The notes under the pieces: generated by a model
The model's database searches: none
What the model saw: the letters and a program-made list of their open reading frames with translations, nothing else
Told to the model about the DNA's origin: nothing
Shown here: piece by piece, positions 39,375 to 48,383 of the stretch
How the letters are laid out: each line of letters starts with the position of its first letter
How positions within the stretch are numbered: position 1 is the first letter of the stretch
Translations under genes and position numbers: made by a program
Source: Candidatus Corynebacterium faecigallinarum
GTDB taxonomy: Bacteria > Actinomycetota > Actinomycetes > Mycobacteriales > Mycobacteriaceae
Direction: 5' to 3'
Length of the DNA: 64,000 nucleotides
NCBI GenBank assembly: GCA_019120175.1
Contig: DWVP01000005.1
Location: forward strand, 1-64,000

Positions 39375-40232
39375 ATGGGATCCATGCACGATGCCCCCTC
39401 CTCCCCAGGCAACGCCTCCGAATGTCCCGCTGGCAGCGTCCCCACCCCGTACGAGGACCTCCTCCGCGAGATCCTGGCCGACGGCGTCCACAAGGACGAC
39501 CGCACCGGCACCGGTACCCGGAGCCTGTTCGCACGCCAGATCCGCTTCGACCTGGCCGACGGCTTCCCGCTGATCACCACCAAGAAGGTGCACCTGCGGT
39601 CCATCGTCGGCGAGTTGCTGTGGTTCCTGAAGGGCGACTCCAACATCGGTTGGCTGCACGAGAACAAGGTCACCATCTGGGACGAGTGGGCCGACGAGAA
39701 CGGCGACCTCGGCCCGGTGTACGGCGTCCAGTGGCGCAGCTGGCCCACCCCGGACGGCCGCCACGTCGACCAGATCTCCGCCGCACTGGAGACGCTGACG
39801 TCCAACCCGGACTCCCGGCGCAACATCGTCTCCGCCTGGAACGTCTCCGAGCTGGAGAACATGGCTCTCCCGCCGTGCCACCTGCTGTTCCAGCTCTACG
39901 TCGCCGACGGCAAGCTGTCCTGCCAGCTGTACCAGCGCAGCGCGGACATGTTCCTCGGCGTGCCCTTCAACATCGCGTCCTACGCCATCCTCACGCACAT
40001 GTTCGCCCAGCAGGCGGGCCTGGAGGTCGGCGAGTTCATCTGGACCGGCGGCGACTGCCACATCTACGACAACCACGTCGACCAGGTGAACCTGCAGCTC
40101 TCCCGCGAGGCGCGCCCCTACCCGACCCTCGAGCTCAACAAGGCGGCCGACATGTTCAGCTACACCTTCGACGACATCGTCGTCACCGGCTACGACCCGC
40201 ACCCCGGCATCAAGGCTCCGGTGGCGGTCTGA
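39375..40232 (+). CDS. thyA: thymidylate synthase
   Basis: 285 aa. Converts dUMP to dTMP using methylene-tetrahydrofolate. Active-site Cys in [12 protein letters not shown]; dUMP-binding [26 protein letters not shown] and [13 protein letters not shown]. It ends in GIKAPVAV. The stop TGA overlaps the folA ATG (TGATG), an operon arrangement linking the two cofactors. ATG 39384 is an alternative start. Confidence 0.97.
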   Translation: MGSMHDAPSSPGNASECPAGSVPTPYEDLLREILADGVHKDDRTGTGTRSLFARQIRFDLADGFPLITTKKVHLRSIVGELLWFLKGDSNIGWLHENKVTIWDEWADENGDLGPVYGVQWRSWPTPDGRHVDQISAALETLTSNPDSRRNIVSAWNVSELENMALPPCHLLFQLYVADGKLSCQLYQRSADMFLGVPFNIASYAILTHMFAQQAGLEVGEFIWTGGDCHIYDNHVDQVNLQLSREARPYPTLELNKAADMFSYTFDDIVVTGYDPHPGIKAPVAV

Positions 40233-40864
40233 TGGGCGCTGCAGAGAACGGCGCCGCCTTCACCGAACAGCCGACGATCACCCGGGCCGACCTCCCCGGT
40301 TTCCCCGAGGGCATCGAGATCGGCATGATCTGGGCGCAGACCGTCGACGGGATCATCGGCGACGGCACCGACATGCCCTGGCACCTGCCGGAGGACCTGA
40401 AGCACTTCCAGGAGTCCACCGTGGGCACCCCGGTGGTCATGGGCCGGGTGTCCTGGGAGGCACTGCACCCGAAGTACCGGCCGCTGCCTGGCCGCGACAA
40501 CCACGTGATCACCCGCGACGGCTCGTACGACGCCCCGGGTGGCACCGTCCACACCTCGTTGCCGGACGCCATCCTCGCCGCAGGACGCTCCGCCGTGGCA
40601 TCCGGCGCGCCGACGGTGTGGATCCTGGGCGGCGGCCACGTGTACCGCCAGTGCGTGCCGGTCTCCGACCGGGTGGTGGTCACCGACATCGCCTGCGGCG
40701 CCCCGGAACGCTTCCAGGTCACCGCGCCCGACATGCGCGCCGACCCGGACTTCACCGCCGAGGACGGCCCCTGGCTGGACTCCGCGCGCGGGACCGCGCT
40801 CACCGGGGAGGACCCGCTGCACTACCGGATCTGCGAGTTCCACCGGAATTCCGCCCCGCACTGA
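40232..40864 (+). CDS. folA: dihydrofolate reductase
   Basis: 210 aa, longer than typical (about 160), with an N-terminal extension of some 27 residues before the catalytic IGMIWAQTVDGIIG. Folate-binding: MPWHLPEDLKHF, VVMGRVSWEAL and the NADPH-binding VWILGGGHVY. Regenerates tetrahydrofolate used up by ThyA. Overlaps thyA. Confidence 0.95.
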   Translation: MGAAENGAAFTEQPTITRADLPGFPEGIEIGMIWAQTVDGIIGDGTDMPWHLPEDLKHFQESTVGTPVVMGRVSWEALHPKYRPLPGRDNHVITRDGSYDAPGGTVHTSLPDAILAAGRSAVASGAPTVWILGGGHVYRQCVPVSDRVVVTDIACGAPERFQVTAPDMRADPDFTAEDGPWLDSARGTALTGEDPLHYRICEFHRNSAPH

Positions 40865-40908
40865 CACGTTGCAGTACACAGCCCCACTATTAAATAAGGA
40901 GAGAAAAA

Positions 40909-41169
40909 TTGTCCGCTGACGCCCCCGTCACCCTCTACACCACCACCTGGTGCCCCTTCTGCCAGCGTCTGACCGCCGACCTGGACGCGACCTCGACCCC
41001 CTACGAGCGTATCGACGTCGAGGAGCACCCCGAGGCCGGCGAGTGGGTGAAGTCGGTCAACGACGGCAACCGGGTCGTCCCCACCGTGAAGTACTCCGAC
41101 GGCAGCCACGCCACCAACCCGCCGGCCGACGACGTGCGCGCCAAGCTCGCCGAGCTCGCCGAACAGTAG
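40909..41169 (+). CDS. mycoredoxin / glutaredoxin-like protein
   Basis: 86 aa, TTG start at 40909 with a strong AAGGAG. Active site CPFC in TTTWCPFCQRL; GNRVVPTVKYSDGS supplies the cis-Pro motif. Best fit is a mycoredoxin (Mrx1) that reduces mycothiolated proteins; Mrx1 of mycobacteria has CGYC, so CPFC is a variant. Followed by a strong palindromic terminator. Confidence 0.85.
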   Translation: MSADAPVTLYTTTWCPFCQRLTADLDATSTPYERIDVEEHPEAGEWVKSVNDGNRVVPTVKYSDGSHATNPPADDVRAKLAELAEQ

Positions 41170-41187
41170 AGCTGAATCACCCTGACC

Positions 41188-41221
41188 AGTGGAGACCCCG
41201 GCACGTGCCGGGGTCTCCACT
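41188..41221 (+). terminator. 34-bp palindromic terminator after mycoredoxin
   Basis: Perfect 17+17 palindrome AGTGGAGACCCCGGCAC with its complement, GC-rich. No run of T's. Confidence 0.75.
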
Positions 41222-41608
41222 CATGTACGGGGCAAGGATGGGGGTCATGACGGGGGTATCAATGCGGCGGGCAGGCGTGGGAAGTTCGGACACTCCCGCC
41301 CCTCAGCGTCAGCGGCGGGGGCACTGAGGCAGGGGCTGCGGAGGCACTACCCCGCACGAGACAACCATTTAGACATGTTTTCGCACACACTTTCAGAACC
41401 CCCCTCACACGCCGCCTGAACACTGTGACGCGCACCACCCCCATAGGGCTTCACTGTACCTGCATGTCAACGCAGAGTGTGGGGGTGGAGTTTCCACCAT
41501 CGGCACTGGTGACAATCTTTCACCTTGAAATGGTTTCCACGCTGTCTGTAATTTATCCCCCATCCACAGTTCTGCTGTGACCATGATCACTGACAAGAAA
41601 GGGAGCCG
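41222..41608. other. upstream region of the mctC operon
   Basis: 387 bp. A candidate GlxR site is at 41576-41591. An AAAGGGAG ribosome site precedes ATG 41609. No other element was recognised. Confidence 0.4.
41576..41591. promoter_or_regulatory. candidate GlxR (CRP-type) site upstream of mctC operon
   Basis: TGTGACCATGATCACT has intact half-sites TGTGA and TCAC and differs from TGTGANNTANNTCACA at 3 positions. It is 18 bases from the start codon, so it could overlap or follow the transcription start and act as a repressor site. Confidence 0.45.
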
Positions 41609-41977
41609 ATGTCGACACCCGACGCCAGGCACACACCCACGCCGGAGGAGTTCCTCGCGGCACAGGCAAGCCCCGAATTCCAGGAACTCAAGAAGAAGCA
41701 CCGCGGCTTCGCATTTCCCGTGACCATCGTGTCACTGGTGTGGTTCGCCGTCTACGTCATCCTCGCCCTCTTTGCACCGGACATGTACGCCACCAAGGTC
41801 TGGGGGAACATCAACGTCGGCATCATCATGGGTCTGCTCCAGTTCGTCACCACGTTCGCCATCACCTACGTGTACGTGAAGTTCGCCAACAAGCAGATCG
41901 AGCCCCGTACCCAGGCTATCCGCGACAAGTTGGAGCGCACCGGCGAGTTCGCCGGTACCGGCCCGGCCACGGCGTAA
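41609..41977 (+). CDS. DUF485 membrane protein, partner of MctC
   Basis: 122 aa with two membrane helices (VTIVSLVWFAVYVILALFA and VGIIMGLLQFVTTFAITYVYV). DUF485 proteins are encoded just ahead of sodium:solute symporters such as ActP and MctC, and the same pair (cg0952-mctC) exists in C. glutamicum. It probably supports assembly or regulation of the transporter. 28 bases from mctC. Confidence 0.88.
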   Translation: MSTPDARHTPTPEEFLAAQASPEFQELKKKHRGFAFPVTIVSLVWFAVYVILALFAPDMYATKVWGNINVGIIMGLLQFVTTFAITYVYVKFANKQIEPRTQAIRDKLERTGEFAGTGPATA

Positions 41978-42005
41978 CCCGTCGACCACGAACTGAGAGA
42001 GATTC

Positions 42006-43637
42006 ATGCAGACACATTTCCTCGCCCAGTCTGACGCGGGCAATCCCCTACTGAACATCGCGATCTTCGTCGGCTTCATCGTCGTGACGATGTGGATCGT
42101 GACCAAGGCCAGCAAGTCCCAGCAGAAGGACTCCGCCAAGGACTTCTACACCGGTGGCGCCAGCTTCTCCGGTACCCAGAACGGTCTCGCCATCGCCGGT
42201 GACTACCTGTCGGCGGCGTCCTTCCTCGGTATCGTCGGCGCCATCGCGCTGAACGGTTACGACGGATTCCTCTACTCCATCGGCTTCTTCGTCGCATGGA
42301 TCATCGCCATGCTGCTCGTCGCCGAGCCGCTGCGTAACACCGGTAAGTTCACCATGGCGGACGTGCTGTCGTTCCGCCTGAAGCAGCGCCCCGTGCGACT
42401 GGCCGCATCCATCGCGACCCTGTTCGTCTCGCTGTTCTACCTGATCGCCCAGATGGCCGGTGCCGGCTCCCTGGTCTCGGTGTTGCTGGACATCCACGAG
42501 ACCTGGCAGCAGGCCCTCGTCGTCGCCATCGTCGGTGCCGTCATGATCGCCTACGTGCTGATCGGCGGCATGAAGGGCACCACCTACGTCCAGATGATCA
42601 AGGCCGTGCTGCTGTGCACCGGTGTGTTCGTCATGGCCGCCATCATCCTGGTCGCCTACAACGGCAACTTCTCCGAGCTGCTCAACGAAGCAGTCAAGGC
42701 CCACGAGGTCGCTGGTACCGAGAACCCTGAGGGCATCCTCGAGCCCGGTATGCGGTACGGCGGTTCCCTGATGAGCAGCCTCGACTTCATCTCCCTGGCC
42801 ATGGCACTGTGCCTCGGTGTCGCCGGTCTGCCCCACGTGCTCATGCGCTTCTACACGGTTCCGACCGCCAAGGACGCCCGTAAGTCCGTGACCTGGGCCA
42901 TCGTCCTGATCGGTGGCTTCTACCTGCTGACCCTGATCCTGGGCTACGCCGCTGCCGCCTACGTCGGTGTCGACACCATCCTCGAAGCACCGGGTGGCGC
43001 CAACGCCGCCGCACCGCTGCTGGCACTCGAACTCGGCGGATCGATCTTCATGGCGGTCATCGCCGCGGTCGCCTTCGCCACCGTGCTCGCCGTGGTCGCC
43101 GGCCTGGCCATCACCGCCTCCGCATCCTTCGCCCACGACTTCTACGACTCAGTCATCCGTGGCGGCAAGTCCACCGAGGCCGAGCAGGTCCGGGTCTCGA
43201 AGATCACCGTGGTTGTCATCGGTATCGCCTCGATCATCCTGGGTATCCTCGCAATGAACCAGAACGTGGCCTTCCTGGTCTCCCTGGCATTCTGCATCGC
43301 AGCATCCGCCAACCTGCCGACCATCCTGTACTCCCTGTACTGGAAGAAGTTCAACACCACCGGTGCCGTCTGGTCCATCTACGCCGGCCTGGGCTCCGCG
43401 CTGATCATCCTGATCTTCTCCAACGCGGTCTCCGGTACCCCGTCCGCGATGTTCCCGAACTCCGACTGGTCCCTCATCGACCTGACCAACCCGGCTCTGT
43501 TCTCCATCCCGATCGGCTTCCTGGCCGGCATCATCGGCACCTACGTCGGCAAGCCCGACAACAAGGACGCCCTGCAGGCCGAGATGGAGGTCCGCTCCCT
43601 CACCGGTGTCGGTGTCGAGGCTCCGGTCGACCACTAG
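42006..43637 (+). CDS. mctC: monocarboxylate:sodium/proton symporter MctC
   Basis: 543 aa, sodium:solute symporter family with about 13 membrane helices. The MctC/ActP-type segments are present: DFYTGGASFSGTQNGLAIAGDYLSAASFLGIVG and GLPHVLMRFYTVPTAKDAR. In C. glutamicum MctC imports acetate, propionate and pyruvate. Operon with the DUF485 gene. Confidence 0.92.
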   Translation: MQTHFLAQSDAGNPLLNIAIFVGFIVVTMWIVTKASKSQQKDSAKDFYTGGASFSGTQNGLAIAGDYLSAASFLGIVGAIALNGYDGFLYSIGFFVAWIIAMLLVAEPLRNTGKFTMADVLSFRLKQRPVRLAASIATLFVSLFYLIAQMAGAGSLVSVLLDIHETWQQALVVAIVGAVMIAYVLIGGMKGTTYVQMIKAVLLCTGVFVMAAIILVAYNGNFSELLNEAVKAHEVAGTENPEGILEPGMRYGGSLMSSLDFISLAMALCLGVAGLPHVLMRFYTVPTAKDARKSVTWAIVLIGGFYLLTLILGYAAAAYVGVDTILEAPGGANAAAPLLALELGGSIFMAVIAAVAFATVLAVVAGLAITASASFAHDFYDSVIRGGKSTEAEQVRVSKITVVVIGIASIILGILAMNQNVAFLVSLAFCIAASANLPTILYSLYWKKFNTTGAVWSIYAGLGSALIILIFSNAVSGTPSAMFPNSDWSLIDLTNPALFSIPIGFLAGIIGTYVGKPDNKDALQAEMEVRSLTGVGVEAPVDH

Positions 43638-43687
43638 CCACCATCCCACCACGCCCGGTGGCTCACCACCCATCACGGGCCACACCA

Positions 43688-43722
43688 CGAACCCCCTCCC
43701 CCGCACCAGGGCAGGGGGTTCG
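43688..43722 (+). terminator. terminator after mctC
   Basis: 10-bp stem CGAACCCCCT with its complement, 15-base loop. Confidence 0.7.
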
Positions 43723-43749
43723 CCCGTTGCTTCACTAGGCTAGGTCACC

Positions 43750-45000
43750 ATGACCGACGTCCTCGTCTCCTTCGCCTGGATCGCCACCGCCGGCCTCCTG
43801 GCCCCCATCCTGGCGTTCCTCACCGGCAAACGGGTTCCCGCCGTGGTATTCCTGCTCGTCCTGGGCGTCCTCATCGGCCCCTACGGGTTAGAACTGGCAC
43901 AGGACGGCGATGCCATCGAACTACTCAGTGAGCTCGGCCTCGGCATGCTGTTCCTGCTGGCTGGTCTGGAGATCAGTCCCGCCTTGCTGAAGAGCAGGGA
44001 AGGTGGACATGCCCTGGCCACCTGGGTGCTGTGCATCGTGCTGAGCTTCGGCGGCGCAGTGGCACTGACCGGCGGCGACATGGGCATCGCGGTCGTCCTC
44101 GCCATCGCCCTGACCTCCACCGCGCTGGGCACCCTGCTACCGATCCTGAAACAGGCCGACCTGACCGACACCCCGGTCGGCAACAGTGTGCTGATCCACG
44201 GGGCGATCGGTGAGCTCGGTCCGGTGCTGGCGATGGCGGTCCTGCTCTCCACCCGCTCCACCTGGGCCACCGCCGTCCTGTTGGTCGCGTTCTTCGCCAT
44301 CGCCCTGCTCATCGCGCTACTCCCCCGCACCGTGCGTGCCGTCGTCCCCGCCGTGGGGTGGGCCATCCGGGACGGGGCGGGGTCCACCAACCAGACGGTG
44401 ATCCGCAGTATCGTCCTGGTCCTTGCCGTCCTGATGGCCGTCGCCGCCGTCTTCGAACTCGACGTGGTCCTCGGCGCTTTCGCCGCAGGCATCATCCTGC
44501 GACAACTCGTCCCGGCCGAGAACCGCCACGGGCTGGAGTCCCAGCTGGAGGTGATCGGCTATGGCCTGCTGATCCCGGCATTCTTCGTGGTCTCGGGCAT
44601 GGGGATCGACACCGGGGTGATCACCGACCGACCGTGGTTCCTGCTCGCCATCCCGGCGCTGATCCTGGTGACCCGCGGACTGCCGGTGTTCCTCCGCGAA
44701 ATGTGGACGGCCACCGGATCCGAGTTGTCGGGCTGGCGTGAGAAGTTGCAGGTCTCGCTGTACGCCGCCACCGGCCTGCCGATCATCGTGGCGGTGACCG
44801 GGGTGGCCACGTCCTCCGGGCTCCTCGGTAGCGAAGAGGCCTCGCTGCTGGTCGCCGGTGGCGCGCTGACCGTCCTGGTCTTCCCCTTGTTGGCTGCAAT
44901 GGTCGGCCCGTCGCGGAAGAAGGCCGGTTCTGACGGTGCCGCTCCCGCCGCTGACACCGACGACACCGCCAATGATGCTGATGACGTCGCCGCGCGGTGA
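43750..45000 (+). CDS. cation:proton antiporter (KefB/CPA2 type)
   Basis: 416 aa with some 12 helices; N-terminal GKRVPAVVFLLVLGVLIGPYG, GLGMLFLLAGLEISP and VVLAIALTSTALGTLLPIL are CPA2 signatures. There is no TrkA-N/RCK domain at the C-terminus, which is short and acidic. Exchanges Na+ or K+ for H+. A tRNA-Arg gene follows after 54 bp. Confidence 0.88.
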   Translation: MTDVLVSFAWIATAGLLAPILAFLTGKRVPAVVFLLVLGVLIGPYGLELAQDGDAIELLSELGLGMLFLLAGLEISPALLKSREGGHALATWVLCIVLSFGGAVALTGGDMGIAVVLAIALTSTALGTLLPILKQADLTDTPVGNSVLIHGAIGELGPVLAMAVLLSTRSTWATAVLLVAFFAIALLIALLPRTVRAVVPAVGWAIRDGAGSTNQTVIRSIVLVLAVLMAVAAVFELDVVLGAFAAGIILRQLVPAENRHGLESQLEVIGYGLLIPAFFVVSGMGIDTGVITDRPWFLLAIPALILVTRGLPVFLREMWTATGSELSGWREKLQVSLYAATGLPIIVAVTGVATSSGLLGSEEASLLVAGGALTVLVFPLLAAMVGPSRKKAGSDGAAPAADTDDTANDADDVAAR

Positions 45001-45054
45001 CCGGGGAGGCCGTGTCACATTCTGCGGCGGTGACACGCTAGACTGTCCGCGTGC

Positions 45055-45127
45055 GCCCCAGTAGCTCAGGGGATAGAGCACCGCTCTCCTAAAGCGGGTG
45101 TCGCAGGTTCGAATCCTGCCTGGGGCA
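45055..45127 (+). tRNA. tRNA-Arg (anticodon CCT)
   Basis: Acceptor GCCCCAG/CTGGGGC, anticodon arm CCGCT-CTCCTAA-AGCGG with anticodon CCT, T-arm GCAGG-TTCGAAT-CCTGC. No encoded CCA. Reads AGG. Confidence 0.95.
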
Positions 45128-45212
45128 CAACAGATGACAGATCGGCCGGCTGCTCCTTCAGCCCCCGGTCCCCTCACTCCCGCTCCCTGGTGGTTCTGCC
45201 CCCCTCAGACCA

Positions 45213-45304
45213 CCCGGGAGTGGGAGTTTCCGTATCCCGGGAGGGGGAGTTTCCGTATCCGGGGAGTGGGCAACTCCGTATCCCGGGAGTGGGAGTGTCA
45301 GTAT
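45213..45304 (+). repeat. four tandem 23-bp repeats beside tRNA-Arg
   Basis: Four adjacent 23-bp units (45213, 45236, 45259, 45282) of consensus CCCGGGAGTGGGAGTTTCCG then TAT. Copies 1-2 differ by one base; copies 3 and 4 by about four each. The block lies between a tRNA gene and a TetR gene. Iteron-like or regulator-binding direct repeats are possible; function unknown. Confidence 0.85.
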
Positions 45305-45363
45305 CAGGGGACTTTCCCAACTCCTGCCCACCACCTCCCCAGGGACCTCCCCCGTTGCAAAAA

Positions 45364-45381
45364 TTAGACCAAACGGTTTAA
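45364..45381. promoter_or_regulatory. operator-like palindrome ahead of TetR
   Basis: TTAGACCAAACGGTTTAA is a dyad (TTA-ACC with GGT-TAA) nine bases upstream of the TetR ATG, typical of TetR-family self-repression. Confidence 0.5.
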
Positions 45382-45390
45382 TCCTGGACC

Positions 45391-46020
45391 ATGAGGTCCA
45401 ATATTGAGCCACGCAGTCTGACATTCATCGAACAGGCCCGGCGCGCCCAGATCCTCAGGGCCACCGCCGAGGTCGTGGCCCACGAGGGCTTCGGGAAGGC
45501 CTCGCTCTCCCGGATCGCGCAACAGGCCGGCGTCAGTAAAGGCGTGGTCACGTACCATTTCTCCACGAAGCGCGAGATCCTCGACGAGATGGTCCGCGAC
45601 TACTACCAACGGGGCTGGGACTTCATGGCGCCCCGTATCTATGCCGAGGACACCGCCGTCGGGCAGGTCAAGGCCTGGATCAGTACCCAGATCGAGTTCT
45701 TCACCAGTAACCCCACCGAGTTCTTCGCCGCTGCGTCCATCACCACCTCCCTGCGCGACGACGCCGCACGCGCCCAATCCACCCAGGACAACAAGGAATC
45801 CGTCGACGGCATGGCCGAGATCCTCGCAGCCGGCCAAGAGGAGGGCCAGCTCAGGGACTTCAACCCCCACAGTGTCGCCAACATCATCCTGCGCAGTATC
45901 GACGGCGTCCTGTCGTCCTGGGCCAACGCCGCCATGAACGACGACCCCCTCAACGTGGACGAAGAAATCGCCGCACTGAAGGACTTCATCGGACACGCCA
46001 TCAGGAAGGCCTCCCCTTGA
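45391..46020 (+). CDS. TetR/AcrR-family transcriptional regulator
   Basis: 209 aa. HTH domain ARRAQILRATAEVVAHEGFG then SLSRIAQQAGVSKGVVTYHF. The C-terminal domain is unclassified. The downstream YdbS-DUF418 gene begins immediately after, and the upstream dyad suggests autoregulation. The effector is unknown. Confidence 0.9.
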   Translation: MRSNIEPRSLTFIEQARRAQILRATAEVVAHEGFGKASLSRIAQQAGVSKGVVTYHFSTKREILDEMVRDYYQRGWDFMAPRIYAEDTAVGQVKAWISTQIEFFTSNPTEFFAAASITTSLRDDAARAQSTQDNKESVDGMAEILAAGQEEGQLRDFNPHSVANIILRSIDGVLSSWANAAMNDDPLNVDEEIAALKDFIGHAIRKASP

Positions 46021-46073
46021 AAGAGATGAACGACCCCGCCCATCCGATCCACCGCAAAGCCATCGCATGATGG

Positions 46074-47645
46074 ATGCTGCAGTCGAGCGTCCTGATGGTC
46101 GCTGTCGTCCTCGGCGGGGTTGTACTGTCTGACCTGCTGCCGGTGTGGACACTCTGGGCGCTCCCGGTGGTGTGGGCACTGTGCCTCACCGGCGCGGTCA
46201 TCGCCTACCGGGCACTCGGCCACGCCGAGTACGGTCCCTACCTCATTCTGCGGTCGGGCCTGTTCTACCGGGCGACGGTCGTGCTGCGTCGGGACGCGGT
46301 GAGCACCGTGGGTGTGCGCGAGTCGGTGCTGCAACGATGGCTGGGACTGCGCACGGTCTCGGTGATGACCGCTGCGGGCTACGGTGGCTACGACCTGCCG
46401 GACGTCGGGGTCCGCGATGCCACCGCCCTGGCCGAGAAGTACTCACCCGGCATCCTCGACGGGTTCACCCATGAACTTCCGATGCCGCAGGGGCGTCCTA
46501 CGGGTGCTGGGGAGGCGGGAGCTGCAACAACGGTACGCATCCCCGCCCCTGACCTGGCGCGCGGCGTGATGCTGCTGCTGATCGCCATGGCCTATGCAGT
46601 GGTCCACGCCGGGTTCGGATTCGGGGAATCCACCGCGGGCCTGTCGTGGTGGGACCAGGTGGCGGCCGGGGTGTCCGCCCTGGTCCTGGACAACCGGGCG
46701 TTCCCGATGTTCGCCATCCTCTTCGGCTACGGACTGGCCTGGAGCGTGCGGCGACAACGCGAACGCCAGGTGTACCGGGTGGACACCGAGCTGCGGCTGC
46801 GACGCCGGGCCTGGATGCTGCTGGCCATCGGTGCGGTGCATGCGGCACTGGTCTTCCCTGGCGAGATCCTCACGTCCTATGGTCTGGCGATCCTACTCAT
46901 CGGATGGCTGCTGTTCCGTTCACAGCGCACCCTGCGCCGGGCTGCGGTGGTCACCGGCGTGTTCTACCTGGTGACCGTCACCGTCGGCATGATCATGCAG
47001 GCGTACTCGCGGGACGAGGCGGGGAGTGCGATTGCCGCGATCCCCGGCTATACGACGGCGGAGGACTGGGTGGAGCGGATCATCGGTGTGCCGATCGGCC
47101 CGGTGTTCCTCGCGGTGACTTATCCGCTGCTCCTGCTGGTGATCCTGGGGTTCATGGCAGGCAAGGCCCGGCTTCTGGAGGAGCCGGCGCAGCACCGTGT
47201 CCTGCTGGTCCGAACCGCCGTGTGGGGCATCGGTGCGTCTGTTCTCGGTGCCGTGCCGTCGGTGCTGGTGATGTCGGGTGTTCTGGAGACCGGCTGGGTC
47301 AACGAGGGCCTGATGATGTCCCTGCAGGTGTTGACCGGTGTTGCCGGCGGTGCCGGCTATGTCGCCCTGTTCGCCCTGTTCAGCGACCGGCTCGTGGCCG
47401 CGATGGGCAGGGTGATGACGGCGGTCATGGCGGTGGGCAAGAGGTCGTTGACCTTCTACCTGCTCAACTCGGTCCTGGTCGCGGTGGTCCTGCACCCGGA
47501 CCTGGTCGGGCTGTCGACCGGTCCGTTGGGGGCACTGGGGGTGGCGGCCGGTGCCTGGCTGGTGTCGCTGTCGCTGGCCACGGTACTGGAGCGGGCAGGA
47601 CGCCCTGGCCCGATGGAGCAGCTCATGGCCCGGGTCGTGAGGTGA
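46074..47645 (+). CDS. YdbS-like PH domain fused to DUF418 membrane domain (interrupted start)
   Basis: 523 aa from ATG 46074. Residues 1 to about 125 look like a bacterial PH-domain protein of the YdbS type (two N-terminal helices, then ILRSGLFYRATVVLRRDAVSTVGV and ESVLQRWLGLRTVSVMTAAG). From about residue 150 (RIPAPDLARGVMLLLIAMAY) it is a DUF418 protein with multiple membrane helices (FGYGLAWSVRRQRERQVYR, TFYLLNSVLVAVV). The frame continues upstream to ATG 46026 (MNDPAHPIHRKAIA) but a TGA at 46068 interrupts it. Function unknown. Confidence 0.65.
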   Translation: MLQSSVLMVAVVLGGVVLSDLLPVWTLWALPVVWALCLTGAVIAYRALGHAEYGPYLILRSGLFYRATVVLRRDAVSTVGVRESVLQRWLGLRTVSVMTAAGYGGYDLPDVGVRDATALAEKYSPGILDGFTHELPMPQGRPTGAGEAGAATTVRIPAPDLARGVMLLLIAMAYAVVHAGFGFGESTAGLSWWDQVAAGVSALVLDNRAFPMFAILFGYGLAWSVRRQRERQVYRVDTELRLRRRAWMLLAIGAVHAALVFPGEILTSYGLAILLIGWLLFRSQRTLRRAAVVTGVFYLVTVTVGMIMQAYSRDEAGSAIAAIPGYTTAEDWVERIIGVPIGPVFLAVTYPLLLLVILGFMAGKARLLEEPAQHRVLLVRTAVWGIGASVLGAVPSVLVMSGVLETGWVNEGLMMSLQVLTGVAGGAGYVALFALFSDRLVAAMGRVMTAVMAVGKRSLTFYLLNSVLVAVVLHPDLVGLSTGPLGALGVAAGAWLVSLSLATVLERAGRPGPMEQLMARVVR

Positions 47646-47699
47646 GCGGCACTGCGGGGCGGGAAGTGGGGCCGAACCCGCATGGCTCGGGGCAGGCGG

Positions 47700-48383
47700 T
47701 CAGTTCCCGGTGTGACCGGCGAGCAACGTGGCGAAGCCGCCGTCCGGGATGCGGAAGTCCTCGCTGGCCGCCTCGCTGGCGGCGTCACTGCTGGCGGTAC
47801 CGGCAGTGTCAGCAGTGCCGGCAGTGTCGGCGGCCAGCCCGGCCACCCCGTCGACCCGGGTAAGCTGCGAAACCAGTTCCCCGGCCGCCTGCCCAATGCG
47901 CCGGTCCAGGCCGGTGTCGGCACCGAAGTCCCCGGTCGCGGCGAAGACACCGGTCGGCAGGACCACGGCGTGCAGGAAGCCCAACAGCGGACGCACCGCA
48001 TAATCCAGCACCATGGAGTGCCGTTCGGTGCCGGCGGTGGCGACCATCGTCACCGGGATCCCGTCGAGACTGCGCTTCTCCAAGGTGTCGAAGAACATCT
48101 TGAACAGCCCGGAGTAGCTGCCCTGGAACACCGGGGTTGCGACGATCAGGGCGTCCGCCCCGGTCACGGCACGCTGGGCATCCACCAGCGCCTCGGTGGG
48201 CATGTAGGTGGTCATGAAGGACGCCAGGTCGGACGCCAACACCCGCAGATCAACGGTGTGCACCTGCAGCCCCTCCCCCGCGGCGGTGACCTGACGGGTC
48301 GTGGCGGCGGCGATGGACTCGGCGACCTGTTTGGTCGTCGACGGGTTCGACAGGCCGGCGTTGACGATGACGAGTGTGCGCAT
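47700..48383 (-). CDS. NADPH-dependent FMN reductase
   Basis: 227 aa, flavodoxin-like fold: MRTLVIVNAGLSNPSTTKQ (phosphate loop), VATPVFQGSYSGLFK and GTERHSM segments match the CE1759/NADPH-FMN reductase group. It probably supplies reduced FMN to the monooxygenase encoded just upstream; its ATG overlaps the monooxygenase stop by an ATGA. A Thr/Ala/Asp repeat (9-bp unit) lies near the C-terminus. Confidence 0.9.
   Translation of the reverse strand: MRTLVIVNAGLSNPSTTKQVAESIAAATTRQVTAAGEGLQVHTVDLRVLASDLASFMTTYMPTEALVDAQRAVTGADALIVATPVFQGSYSGLFKMFFDTLEKRSLDGIPVTMVATAGTERHSMVLDYAVRPLLGFLHAVVLPTGVFAATGDFGADTGLDRRIGQAAGELVSQLTRVDGVAGLAADTAGTADTAGTASSDAASEAASEDFRIPDGGFATLLAGHTGN
47797..47832 (-). 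repeat. 9-bp-type coding repeat in FMN reductase
   Basis: Degenerate units of the type GGCAGTGTC/GGCAGTGCC encode the A-D-T-A-G-T repeat of the product. Confidence 0.75.

Noticed and set aside
45011..45037. 8-bp inverted repeat CGTGTCAC...GTGACACG just before tRNA-Arg, considered as a terminator
   Set aside because: No T-run and it overlaps the expected tRNA promoter; could be either, too short to decide.
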